A DNA stretch of 20,933 bases. It comes from Panaeolus papilionaceus (Eukaryota > Basidiomycota > Agaricomycetes > Agaricales). Every line of letters begins with the position of its first letter. Within the stretch, counting starts at the first letter, position 1. This document shows, in pieces, positions 1 to 9,720 of the stretch. Location of the stretch: NCBI GenBank assembly GCA_015501605.1, contig JADNRZ010000064.1, forward strand, positions 1-20,933. Direction: 5' to 3'. Under the pieces are notes generated by a model that searched no databases, was not told the DNA's origin, and was given only the letters and a program-made list of their open reading frames with translations. Both the position numbers and the translations under genes were made by a program.

Positions 1-211
1 GATTGGTCAAGTGTAGCCCAATAGACCAAGAGAAACAGTCAAAGAGAATACTAGTTGTTGTCAATTTGTTGAGCATTGACACTACATCAAACTGCATTCC
101 AGCACACATTTGTGTCTCCAGCCTTCCACACTCACTCAAATGTTCTCAAACCTTTTGAAAACATCAATAACAGTGTCTACCCTTGCCTCTATGAGGTCTG
201 ATTAAATTATT

Positions 212-484
212 TCAATGCAGATCTTGTACAAATGGCTTATCAGGTGAAAAATGGTCGTTTTTGAGAAGTGCTTCGATTTGGCTGCAAGTACCCTCGTTTT
301 GTAGGTGTTCTTGAGTCGAGTTCAGAACACCTTGCGCAATTATGACGCGGTCAGAAATGGCAGAGATATGCCCAAGATAGTCTGAGGGGAGCCTGTGGGA
401 CAGCATATGGCTGTTTCTATATGATCTAGAACTGTGAACACATGATGGATGGTACAAAACAATACTATTGATGTTAAAACACAT
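212..484 (-). CDS. Possible coding fragment of unknown function
   Basis: A 90-codon open frame on the minus strand. Its last two thirds (starting near the residues SHRLPSDYLG, ending KPFVQDLH) have a balanced composition that looks like real protein, whereas the first 30 residues look like non-coding readthrough. A CACAG acceptor-like site lies inside the start of the frame, so a real exon could begin there. I recognise no domain and see no good donor site after it. It may be the eroded remains of a gene running left out of the window, or chance. It lies about 1.4 kb upstream of the JmjC gene, on the opposite strand. Confidence 0.2.
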   Translation of the reverse strand: MCFNINSIVLYHPSCVHSSRSYRNSHMLSHRLPSDYLGHISAISDRVIIAQGVLNSTQEHLQNEGTCSQIEALLKNDHFSPDKPFVQDLH

Positions 485-811
485 TTACATGGCTTTATTT
501 TACTCAAATTGAGAGTTATTGAGGACTATTGGGTCCGCTTTGGTACAATTAGCAGCAAAAACAGAGTAAATGCAGAATAACTGCATTTTTAGCGGTCTCC
601 TTGTGCTCCTATTGTGCACACTGTGTCTACTACATAGTGTACACTTGCATGCCAAATTATAGGCCCAGAGGTGCAGTGGATGTGCAGGAATGGAGGCAGA
701 AAAGCGGTGGGGGAGGAGGAGAAGAGATGATCAAGGGTGTTCCCACGCTCCAATACCCAAATGCGAAATGCAATTGCTCCCTCCCTTGACACAACATTTA
801 TGTTCTGATTT
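485..811. other. Intergenic, no gene seen
   Basis: There are two overlapping open frames of 60-70 codons on opposite strands (589-792 minus, 601-789 plus), with no family resemblance and no splice context, so neither is called. A single AAAAGCGG motif at about 699-706 resembles the motif that recurs in the repeats to the right. Confidence 0.4.
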
Positions 812-1262
812 CAGATTCTTAATCTAGGCATTTGTAGCTTTCTGGTGATATATATATTTCCATATATAATTGCACCAGAGCGGTGCAAAATGGAGCAGGA
901 ACAATGCTGATTCAAAATAGGGGCTAATTAAATGCCAAAAAAGCGCAGCTAAATAGTGTGGCCCCTAGGGGGTGTATTGCAAAACCAAGGGCAGATCCTG
1001 AAACTAGACAATTAGGGCTTTCCAATGATATATATGTGCACCAGAAAAAGTGCCAAAAAAGCGGTGCAAATGCAGCAGGAATGGTGGCATAAATGAATAG
1101 GGGCTAAATTGATGGGAAAAAGCGCAGCTAAATGGGCTGCTCCCCTGCAGGAATTAAATTGAATAAAATTCAGAATCAAATAGCAGGCAATTTTAGCTTT
1201 CTAATGGTATATATATGTCCATATAAAGTGGCCAGAAAAGCGGTGTAATAAATGCTGCAGTA
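812..1262 (+). repeat. Degenerate 180-bp tandem repeat, 2.5 units
   Basis: Matching landmarks recur at a constant spacing. CAGATTCTTAATCTAGGCA at 812, CAGATCCTGAAACTAGACA at 992 and CAGAATCAAATAGCAGGCA at 1171 give periods of 180 and 179. After each comes a GCTTTC/TGATATATAT block, then AGCGGTG followed, in the first two units, by an AGCAGGAA block, AGGGGCTAA and AAAGCGCAGCTAAAT. The third unit is incomplete. The units are clearly diverged (many substitutions and indels), so the array is old. No coding frame runs through it. Confidence 0.75.
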
Positions 1263-1874
1263 AAAGGGGAGAAATATTATTAATTGATGTGATGTGTCAT
1301 CATCCTAAATGGGTATTGATTAATAGGTGTGATTAGATTTGAGAATATTCCTGATTAGGCCGAAGATTTGATCTGAAAATAGAGTATTATATAATCAAGA
1401 TAAATATAATATAATATCGCAATAAGATTTCTAGGCAAGAAAGCCCAATTCTTGCTAATATCGCTACTAAGATTTCTAGACAACATGCCTTGAAACCAAA
1501 GATTGCAACTCTAAGATATTTACTACTTAGCCCAGGGGTTAAAGATCGTAACACTAAGATATCAAGATAGTAGCCTACAGGTACAAAGATATCAAGTTCA
1601 AGATCTTGTTGAGTTGCCTGTAGTGAAATAATAATTAAATCTTGTCTCCTGGATAGGTGCCTAACAAACTATAAGATATTGCTACTAGAGTTCCAGGCAG
1701 TAGCCTATAATATTCTAAGATATCGCAAAGATATTGCAGCCAGGCAGTGTAGAAATCTTAGCATATTTGCCCAGAAACGGTGCAAGTACAGCTACAGGCT
1801 GTAGCCTATTTTAACCTAAGATCTTGGAAGCTACTAGTGGATGTGATTGGGTTTGATCACTTAATCATTTATAG
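1263..1874. other. AT-rich tract rich in AAGATAT motifs, no gene
   Basis: This stretch is AT-rich. Short words related to AAGATATC or AAGATTTCTA recur many times, mixed with CTACAGG, GTAGCCTA and CCAGGCAG words in both orientations. No open frame of useful length is present. It probably lies in, or has replaced, the sequence upstream of the first visible JmjC exon, because that exon opens after an acceptor-like site at about 1874-1886. Confidence 0.4.
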
Positions 1875-4800
1875 TATACCAGGCAGGTTCAGGACTGGGT
1901 TCAAGTCCTTTATGATTGGAAGGACAAAATGCTGGCACTCACATCCCTAACTGACTCAGACATCGTACCTGGAATATTGCCACCCCAATCTGGTTATTCA
2001 TCACATGTAAATGCCTTCAAAATTTTATACCAAATGGTTGAGAATGCTGTCTTTGTATCAAACTTCCATGTTGCGATCATCCACTTGTCCTACCTACAAG
2101 AAGAACATGTTGACAGAATGCTCCCAGACTGGGATTCCTCATTCTCTCTGAAGATGTTCACCTGCATTGACGACAGCAGGTAAGAGATTTTCCGATCAGC
2201 TGTTGTTTTTTTTTTTTTTTTAAACCCAGTTTTAGAACATCCAATAAAGACCCAGACATCATCAAAGCACACGGTTTTCGCCTACTGCTGCATCTTGCAG
2301 TGCTCATCTCACCAGTTTTTCTGTTATCCCTATTCCGAATTTTTAAGTACACATGGGAGCGAGACTCACTTCTCGAAGTACATATTCCTCTTGAACATGC
2401 GTAACTCGCAACATACTCATTGTTTACAGTACTCTTTGAGGCTAGGAAATTCAAAGCTGGAAATCCTCCTCCGCATAGAGAAGATAATTTGGAAAGCTTT
2501 TTTCTCCGCTTTCAAACATGAGACCACACTCCAGGATGCGATGCACCATTTGGTCAAAGAAATCCCTTGGGATGATCTTGCAAGAGCACTGCCCAGGATT
2601 TGTACATGGTTTGATTTGTGTGCATTACTCTGATTTATGTCCAACTGTGTGAAACTGACAGGTTTGACTTTAACTAGCATGCTTGGCACCTGGCACTACA
2701 CCCAGCCCAGTGGAGATAGGTGAACAAATGGACATTGACCTTCTTCATGATATTGAGGTATTTCTTACTTATCTAAATTTTGTTTTTCATTCTGAACATC
2801 CACGTCAGCAGGCAAACCATGGAATTGTGAATAATTCCTCACAGTCTGACCCCAATGATGCTGGCATGGAGGTATTAGCATCCTTGGGATTATCCCAGAA
2901 TCAGATGCGTGCTCACGAAGGGCAGCTGGGAGAATGCGATGCCCGCCTAGACAATTTAGCGTCGCAGGAACAAGACAGCACCCACGATGGTGGGTTAAAC
3001 CAGGGACAGGATAAGTCAAGCTGCATGGAACATGACAAAAATGATACTCATGTGGTCGATGTTACGATGGGTGGAACGTTAGGTTTCATTGGGGACCCAA
3101 TGGGCAAGGACGAGTCTGAAGATGCACAAGGCAGTGGGGAGGCAAAAGGCGACGGCAAGGAGAAGAACAACGACAACAGAGATGTCAGGCAAGATGAAGA
3201 GCATGATGACACAGTTAACATGGAGACCAAGGACAGAAATGGAGGAGGCAACAGCGAGGATAAGGATGAGGGTGCAGGTGTGGGTGAAGACGAAGATGAT
3301 GAAGACAATGAAGACACAAACACAAATGAAGATGAAGACAATGAAGATGCAAACACAAATGAAGACGAAGACAATGAAGACGAAGACAATGAAGAGGAAG
3401 GCAAGCCACAAGATGCAAGCAAGGAGGGTAGCAGACTGCATCGTAAAAGCCTGTGTCCAAAACCGCATTCCACTGCATCGACAAGGAAATGCAAGCCAGG
3501 TAATTGTTCCACTGTCTGGAGTGTGCAGATCAATGCACATCGGGGTCCTAAAACAAACTTCACGGACCCAATCAAGATTCTGAAGCGAGAACTAGCGACT
3601 ATCAAAGAGGCAGCACAGCGTCGATGGGTAACTTCCATTATTATTTTTTAGACATACTCAATACTAACTATTGAATGCTAGACACAAACTGAAGACATTA
3701 CTCTCTGTGTTGTCCCCGCTCCCAAAGTAAGTATTGTTTTGAGGTACAGATGTTATTGGGGTTTGAGCACTCTCCATAGAACTATAGTCTAACCATGGGC
3801 ATTGTTGACATCAATGGCTGTCAGAGAGATATTCAACTGGACTTCCATGTATGTTCGAACTAACAAATATTCCAATCCATGCATTACTCATCTACTTAAA
3901 ACCCCCAATAGGAAGCATTCATTTGTCATAGGGTTGGCAAGTGGCACAAGGCTGTGGAGGATAACTATGTTATCAAAGACGGTGTTCCTCAGCCATGTTG
4001 GCTTGCCGAACCTGCTACATCGGTCTTTGCAATTATGGATTACTCTGACCTCCATAATGTCTCTCTCGTTCAACATACACTACAGGAATTAAAGCAGAAC
4101 ATTGTTGTCAAAAACATTCCAGGAAAACGACAAACCTTCAACTTAGCTGCACTACAAGAGGTTCAACGTGTTGACCACCCTGTGGATATTCATGGTATGT
4201 AAAATAACCTCTATGCATTCAATGATTTCTTATGCATTTAAAGACCACTTGATCAAATGTGGGCCCAAGTCGCTTGGTAAGCGCTTAAGGTCTGGTACTC
4301 TTGGACAAGTTCTCGAATGCGCGTACATGGAGAATGGAAAGATCCTCAATGCACTAGACCTTCCCATGCGCACTGCCATGCTTGAAGAGAGTTGCTTTAT
4401 GACAGACCTTGTCAGCTGGCGTATGGCCATGGGGGAACTCAACTGTCCAAGAGGCAAAGAGTTCCCTATAAGCAAACTCAGGTGGGCTCTTGTTACAACA
4501 AAGGGTGGTGTGCACTGGGTACACATCGACAATGACAGCTTCGCCACATTTCTTCATATCCGAACTGGGGCAAAATGGTGGATTATCGCAATGCCTAAGG
4601 AGGGTGTTGAAGATACCACAGAATTTATACATTTGCAAAAAGGTTTCGACGCTAGTATACCATGTCCTGATCTTTTTACCTATGAGGCTTTTCTCCTAAC
4701 AGAGGATACAATGCTGTGAGTATTTAATTTTTGTGAACCTTCTTACAGAAAATTCTTATCATTGAACAGGCTCATGTGGCCTAACACCCAACACATCGTC

Positions 4801-5209
4801 ATCACTGTCGATCACACAATTGTCGCTGGTGGCTATTTTTACAATACAACTTGTCTGACTGATACCATAAGGGCTTTGGTTCATTGCTTCAACACTGATG
4901 GTGCCATCACCAATAGCAATACACCAGCTTCAAGACCGGCTCTACAACATATTCTCAGCTTTTTTTATGCCAGTCTCATCAAACAAGGCATACATCATCA
5001 ATGTGAGTTTCAGTTTTCTTTTCTTTTTTTTCACCAATTGAACCTGTATAGCAGATGAATTTCAGCATCTCCCAATCCTAGAATCAGCTTCTGGTTGCCA
5101 GGATTTCTTGGTTGCATGTCTCATTGGGATAACAATGATCCTTTTCAACTTCAAGGCATATGTTTGTGGTGCTGCTGGTACCATTGGGTTTGACATGAGT
5201 TCCATCAGG
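1875..5209 (+). CDS. JmjC-domain protein, 5' and catalytic part, cut by an insertion
   Basis: JmjC proteins are Fe(II)/2-oxoglutarate oxygenases of the cupin fold, many of them nuclear protein demethylases; the substrate here is unknown. Eleven exons join in frame: 1875-2179, 2236-2377, 2430-2601, 2678-2757, 2809-3627, 3682-3726, 3780-3848, 3912-4194, 4244-4715, 4770-5002 and 5052-5209. From the ATG at 1929 they encode about 910 residues. The frame is open upstream to 1875, just after an acceptor-like site, so the true start may lie further left. The fifth exon encodes a very acidic D/E/N-rich linker. The JmjC core shows HID at 4522-4530 (metal ligands H and D), K at 4573-4575 in GAKWWI (likely 2-oxoglutarate binding) and a distal H at 4792-4794 in PNTQHIV. 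At 5210 a repeat insertion brings a stop within two codons, so any product ends soon after the catalytic core. Confidence 0.6.
3301..3396 (+). repeat. In-frame 33-bp coding minisatellite
   Basis: Two 33-bp units (3301-3333, 3334-3366) are followed by two 15-bp part units (3367-3381, 3382-3396), all starting GAAGACAATGAAGA. They encode repeated EDNED and TNTNED blocks inside the acidic linker of the JmjC protein. All units are multiples of three, so copy-number change would alter linker length without shifting frame. Confidence 0.75.
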
Positions 5210-5773
5210 CCCTAGGGCTCCCCAGGGCACGCAGGGCGCTCAGGGCACTCAAGGCATTCAGGTCTACCCAAGGCGCTCTACACTCCAAGGAACATCATAG
5301 GCTACAGTATCAGGTTACACCAAGGCACCCCAAGGATGCCCTTGGATGCTCTGGGGACACCCTCTGTTGACCTAGAAATGCCCGGAAAACAGCCTGAAAT
5401 GCCTTGCCACTGACTTGTACTCCACTGAAGAATCACAACAAGATCAATAATATGCAAAGATATTCATTTTCACAACTATATAATACATGAAAGTGCTACC
5501 AAAGTATCAAGCATAATTTCTACACATAAAATAGAAGCAGCTCATGGGTAAAAAAGATAATAATAGGAAAAAGGATAGGAAGACAGGAAGAGCATGGAGA
5601 GCCAGAAAAAATAGAAAGAATAAAGCTAATATTAATAATTCAAAAAAGCGGAGCAAGAAGAACAGAAATGATGATAGGGATAGTGAAGGCCATAGAGAGG
5701 TCAAGAGGAAGAATAAAATAGAATAAAATGAATAGAGATAGAAGAATAGCAGCAAGAACAGGCATGAGCAGAA

Positions 5774-6180
5774 CATGGAGGACAGAAAATATGTAAAAAA
5801 AGCGGACTAAAACATGGGACAAAAGAGGAAACAGGTCTCAGAAAGGTGGGGGAAGGAGAGGATGAGATATAGTGAGAGAGAAACAAGAGAGGCCAGAGAA
5901 TAGTAGAGGAAACAGGTCAAAAAAGCGGACAAGAGGAGAAGGAATGGAGAGAATAGAAGCAACTAGTGAGAAGAAAGCTACATGGAGGACAGAAAACATG
6001 AAAAAAGCGGACCAAAATGTAGGGAAAAAACATCAAAGGAGGGTCAGACATAGGTGGAAGGGTTATAAGATGACACATGCAAAAGAAAAGAAGAGAGGTC
6101 AGAGAATAAAAGAGGGAAAAGGTCAAAAAAGCGGACAAGAGGGAGCAATGGAGAGGAATGAACAAGCAGAAGGATAATAA
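5774..6180 (+). repeat. 207-bp tandem duplication in a purine-rich tract
   Basis: CATGGAGGACAGAAAA occurs at 5774 and again at 5981, and GGTCAAAAAAGCGGACAAGA recurs within each unit, giving two copies of about 207 bp. The plus strand is nearly all purine over about 600 bp (5540-6180). That produces long open frames rich in K/R/E on plus and S/L/F on minus, which are compositional artefacts and not genes. Confidence 0.7.
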
Positions 6181-6274
6181 ACAGCAGAAAAACCTCAAAA
6201 AAGCGGAATAGACTCACCAATAACCCTATACCATCCCATCCCATCCCTCCCAACAGATGAATAAAGAGGAAACT

Positions 6275-7280
6275 ATGAAATGTGGGGCTGGCCAATCCCT
6301 ATGATGGCCGTGGCACAGTCCCATGGTGTCACAGCCACTGGTAAGCCTGATACCTTGAGACAAGTGTCTGGCACCATGCACAATACAATTCTGCAAAGCT
6401 GCTGGGGTAGAATATACTCTAATATAGTCCATTGTGTGCTATGTTTAGTTATTTTATGTAAATATTGTGATATAATTGAATAACTGGCAAATATGTATTG
6501 AATGCCTGCCAAATTGGCCATCAAAGACCATTTCCTAATCAACTCATTGGAAACATCGTTCTGGACTTTGTTTTGCAGAGAGAAGTTGATGAGAAATGTA
6601 TTTAGAAGACAACTCCACAATTGGAATAATTAAATTCAGGTGGATAAGCTTATATAGCACCCCAAAACTCGTTGTTTAGAGTGCTTGCAGATATGCTAGA
6701 GAAATTCTGATCATGGAGAGTTGTTCAGCGCTTGAAAAAACATAGGATAGCCTCATCACAAATTGTAACAGAAGTCCAGGGTATTTGTGGTAATGCTTGT
6801 TAAGTTACACATGAAGCACAATGTACTCCCTTGAAACACTTGTATAATGATATAAATTAATTATTTGGACTGAGAATTAGTAATGAAAGGTCTGATCTTA
6901 AATACCTCAAAAAGAATTATGTCAATACATTGTGTTTCCATTGAGCAATGCGAAAGACAGTTTGGTGTCTGTACCTGGAGGCACGATAGATTGGGATGAT
7001 GTGGCTGTGCATTTCATAATCAGCTCGTCAAAATGCTCAGTTTTGGTAGGGGAATAGGTCATTTTGGACATTACTTGCTCCTGGTTCTTATCTTGACAAA
7101 AAAAAGTATACAGAGTGGAATAAATATAGTATTAGAGTGTATTGCAATAAATTACTTCATGAATTATGCATTTTTCGAAGGACTATTGGGTTGTTTCAAG
7201 AAATGGCCCGTGACAGCGGGTGTGATATGGTGTCACGGAGCTACGGCCATCATAAGGCATTGGCCAGCCCCATGAAATGT
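6275..7280. mobile_element. Non-autonomous inverted-repeat DNA transposon with 9-bp target duplications
   Basis: The element spans 6284-7271 (988 bp). The left end reads GGGGCTGGCCAATCCCTATG and the right end, reverse-complemented, GGGGCTGGCCAATGCCTTATG; the similarity continues through ATGGCCGT for about 28 bp. ATGGTGTCAC lies subterminally in the same orientation near both ends. The flanks carry a perfect 9-bp direct duplication, ATGAAATGT, at 6275-6283 and 7272-7280. A 9-bp duplication is typical of Mutator-like elements; Zisupton-type KDZ elements are known for 8 bp. No transposase is inside. It is nested in the 5210-8106 insertion, so it arrived later. Confidence 0.8.
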
Positions 7281-7424
7281 GGTGAGTGCAGAAGTGGGGA
7301 TGGTGGTGGAAGGAAGGAAAGAAGTGATGATGTGGCAGTCAATGGCATGCTCCGATGTTTCAGCCGGAGCGTGGGAAAATGGACTTCAACACTTTCAGAA
7401 TTCTGCTTTCAAGCTCATTTATTT

Positions 7425-7698
7425 AATTGTGACGCTTGCACTGCACCTGAAATTATGATTTATATATCAAAATAAAGCTAAAAATGAGTAGAGTTCGATT
7501 CAATTTAGAGCGCTTATGTGCGGTCATTTTATCGGCACAGATATTGCAAAATATGGTTCGACAAAACACTATAGCCGCTATTTTGGGAGAATAAAAGCGC
7601 GCAAAGGAGCGCTCTAAATATATTTGGATTCTACTCATTTTTGGCTTTATTTTGATATATAAATCATGATTTTTCGTCCAGTGCAAGGGGTGCAATTG
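7425..7698. repeat. Foldback (MITE-like) unit 1
   Basis: A 274-bp unit whose two arms of about 90 bp are imperfect inverted repeats. AATTATGATTTATATATCAA in the left arm pairs with TTGATATATAAATCATGATT in the right, and AAAATGAGTAGA pairs with TCTACTCATTTT. The arms end near AATTGTGACGC and GTGCAATT. Near the centre TTTAGAGCGCT faces AGCGCTCTAAA. No coding capacity. Confidence 0.7.
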
Positions 7699-7738
7699 AA
7701 AATACTGTTGATTTTAAATACTTTTAACTGTATTTATT

Positions 7739-8010
7739 CAATTGTGACGCTTATACTGCACCTAAAATTATGATTTATATACCAAAATAAAGCTAAAATA
7801 AAATGGAATTCAACTGTATTTATGGTTCCTTTTGCGGTCAATTCTTAGGCTGAGATATGGCAAAATACATCTTCTTAAAACACTGTAATTGCTATTTTGG
7901 GAAAATAAAAAAGCGCACAAAAGCACAGTAAATGTAGTTAGATTCCACTCATTTTTAGCTTTATTTTGATATATAAATCATAATTTTAGGTGCAGTGTAA
8001 CAGATGCAAC
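7739..8010. repeat. Foldback (MITE-like) unit 2
   Basis: A diverged second copy of the unit at 7425-7698 with the same layout: CAATTGTGACGCTTATACTG at the left, TTTTGATATATAAATCATAA in the right arm and a GGTGCAGTG terminal block. The spacer after each unit is also similar (ATACTGTTGATTTTAAATAC and ATACTGTTCAATTTAAATGC), so the two form a tandem pair with a period of about 314 bp. Confidence 0.7.
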
Positions 8011-8082
8011 TAAATATACTGTTCAATTTAAATGCTTTGAAATGTACAAGTCCAAGGGCACCCACAAGGCAGTCAAGGCATC

Positions 8083-8106
8083 CCAAGGCACCTCAGGGTG
8101 CCTTGG
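8083..8106. repeat. Perfect 10-bp-stem hairpin at the insertion border
   Basis: CCAAGGCACC (8083-8092), a four-base loop TCAG, then GGTGCCTTGG (8097-8106). The stem is perfect and lies where the JmjC coding frame resumes. A hairpin near the 3' end is a Helitron trait, but a CTRR end right after it and a 5' TC start are not clearly present. Confidence 0.6.
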
Positions 8107-8872
8107 AATTTTAGGTTCAGTGTCAAGGTTCTAGAACTTGCCCTCAGAGCAATGACCCTTTTCCTGATGTTGCTCACCAGGCATGAACAAGAGCAATATG
8201 CTTATGTTCGTGGGCTAGCCTATACCATGGTGGAATGGCTGGATCACCACTATGTCATTAGCATTGAAACTAGACAACCGAGCCCGACTGGAACCATGGA
8301 GCAACAGTCTTACAATGACATTTTGTTTGCTGTGGGCCAGTTCTTGGCAGACATTGCTTGCTATCAGTGCTGTGCAAAATCTACTCAGATTGATGGCGCG
8401 CCTGGGTGTAATCCCCTTCATCTTGCGGAATACATCCGCCAAACTTTCAGTGTGGGTGATATTCCAAACTCTGTTTACCAAGGTTATTGTACACAGTCAA
8501 AGGAAATCACCATGACCGGGGACAAGAACCACTGCATCACATATGGCCCTATTTTCACAGATACGTGGCATGCAGAAAGAAGGAGCGAGCCAGGGACTTA
8601 CATATTGAAAGGTATTTAATCTCGCTCACCCTCGATGAATATCTCACTTAGATAAAGCAGACTTAGAGCAGATTATGTCGATGGGCAAGAGTGATGCAGA
8701 ACTTGACCTAAACTGGGATTCAACTGGCATATCAGAATGGAATGAATGGGACACATATGCTATGTCAGGTGCGGTTTGGAAGTACATCAATGTCGTAATC
8801 AAACTCACATTTCCACCAGACACAGAGGATTTAGACGAATCAAGGCAGCATAAAAAAATGCGCACCTCTTAA
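8107..8872 (+). pseudogene. JmjC gene, orphaned 3' exons
   Basis: Two exons, 8107-8611 and 8652-8872, joined across a 40-bp intron (donor GTATTT, acceptor ACTTAG), continue the plus-strand gene interrupted at 5210. They encode about 240 residues, starting near RFSVKVLELALRAMT and ending HKKMRTS before a TAA stop. The protein is mixed in composition, with no domain I recognise and no catalytic motif; in mushroom JmjC proteins the region after the core is variable. Nothing shows how these exons could join the upstream part, since 2.9 kb of repeats with many stops lie between. I infer that the gene is disrupted. That both halves belong to one gene rests on orientation, position and insertion structure, not on a homolog. 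Confidence 0.5.
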
Positions 8873-9343
8873 TATTTTCTTAATTTTGTCATTGTGATCT
8901 AGTATACCAAAGCAGATTTCCTACACAATATTTTTAACAATGTTATTAGATGTGAATTTTTGAACCTTGAGCGCATGTCTGACTGAGAATCAGATATATA
9001 TTATTATCATATCAGGCTTTAAAACTCATCATTGAATCATGTGATGTACCATTTTGATCCAGAACTGCAAGCTTATCCCACACCGTCATCGCTGAACCTC
9101 CCTCATCTCCCCCACCAACCCCCTTGTACTACCACATTTCTGTGACAAAACTTTGTGTATACTATTGTATGTATGATCATCAGTGTGAGACCAAAAGAAC
9201 TTACCATTTTCACAGATTCAAGTTGTATCTATTCAGCCATAGACGCTAGTTTCATATATCAGGACTGTAATTGTACAGTCCCTGGGTATGTATCAAATCC
9301 ATACTTGTACAGTGAGGGTCTTAATAAGCAATAGGTCGGCAGT
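8873..9343. other. Intergenic after the JmjC stop
   Basis: AT-rich sequence that probably includes the former 3' untranslated region. I see no gene and no repeat with clear periodicity. Confidence 0.4.
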
Positions 9344-9720
9344 CAGATATTATTGGGCGGGTATGTAAACAAGTGTAAATACTACAAATATAAGAGGGCG
9401 GGATAGGGTACATTGCTACTGGGGTGGGCGGGGGATTAAAAAGGGCGGGGTGAAATCGGGCAGGGTGAAATTGGGCGGGGGGGAATTAAAAAGGGCAGGG
9501 GATTAAAAAGGGCGAGGGGTGGAATTGGGCGCAGGGAGGGTGAAATCAGGTGGTCGGGATATGATAATAATTATTGGAACCATCTCCGACATGGCAGGAG
9601 GTCGGGAATGGGAGGATTCAGCGGGATGGGTTTGGATAATGTTGAAATATAATCAAATAGGGGTAAATAGACGATTTGGGAGGCAGGCAGGGGGAAATCG
9701 GCGGGGTGGGATGTAAGCAT
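9344..9720 (+). repeat. G-rich minisatellite with quadruplex-type motifs
   Basis: GGGCGGGG, GATTAAAAAGGGC and TGAAATCGGG/TGAAATTGGG words alternate irregularly. The segment 9443-9465 fits the G3+N1-7 quadruplex pattern (loops of 1, 7 and 2 bases) and overlaps a second fit running to about 9483. The 65-codon open frame at 9519-9716 is a by-product of this composition. Confidence 0.65.

Larger units (their letters stand above)
5210..8106. mobile_element. Composite 2.9-kb insertion in the JmjC gene
   Basis: The left edge is exact. The sequence from CCCTAGGGCTCCCC at 5210 matches the sequence from 20410 for about 445 bp with roughly a dozen differences by eye (about 97% identity), while the flanks do not match. 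In both places it interrupts a coding frame in the same orientation. The right edge is inferred from where the JmjC frame resumes (about 8107). Inside, in order, are a GC-rich tract of 9-10-bp AGGCAYTCA-like words, a purine-rich tract, a nested inverted-repeat transposon (6284-7271), two foldback units (7425-8010) and another AAGGCA-word tract ending in a hairpin. No transposase or reverse transcriptase is seen, so it is non-autonomous. No clear target duplication or long terminal inverted repeat was found, and the class is unknown. Confidence 0.65.

Noticed and set aside
3048..3638. 196-codon minus-strand frame, S/L/C-rich
   Set aside because: It is the antisense shadow of the acidic linker exon of the JmjC gene, with composition dictated by the GAA/GAC repeats.
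5507..6295. Several 60-100-codon frames on both strands, rich in K/R/E or S/L/F
   Set aside because: They follow from the purine-rich strand asymmetry; no domain, no splice context and no conserved motif.
7033..7475. Two overlapping plus frames of 80 and 112 codons near the right end of the nested transposon
   Set aside because: They cross the element's right terminus and have no transposase motif, so the element is treated as non-coding.
9519..9716. 65-codon plus frame in the G-rich array
   Set aside because: Glycine/arginine-rich translation of a minisatellite with no family resemblance.
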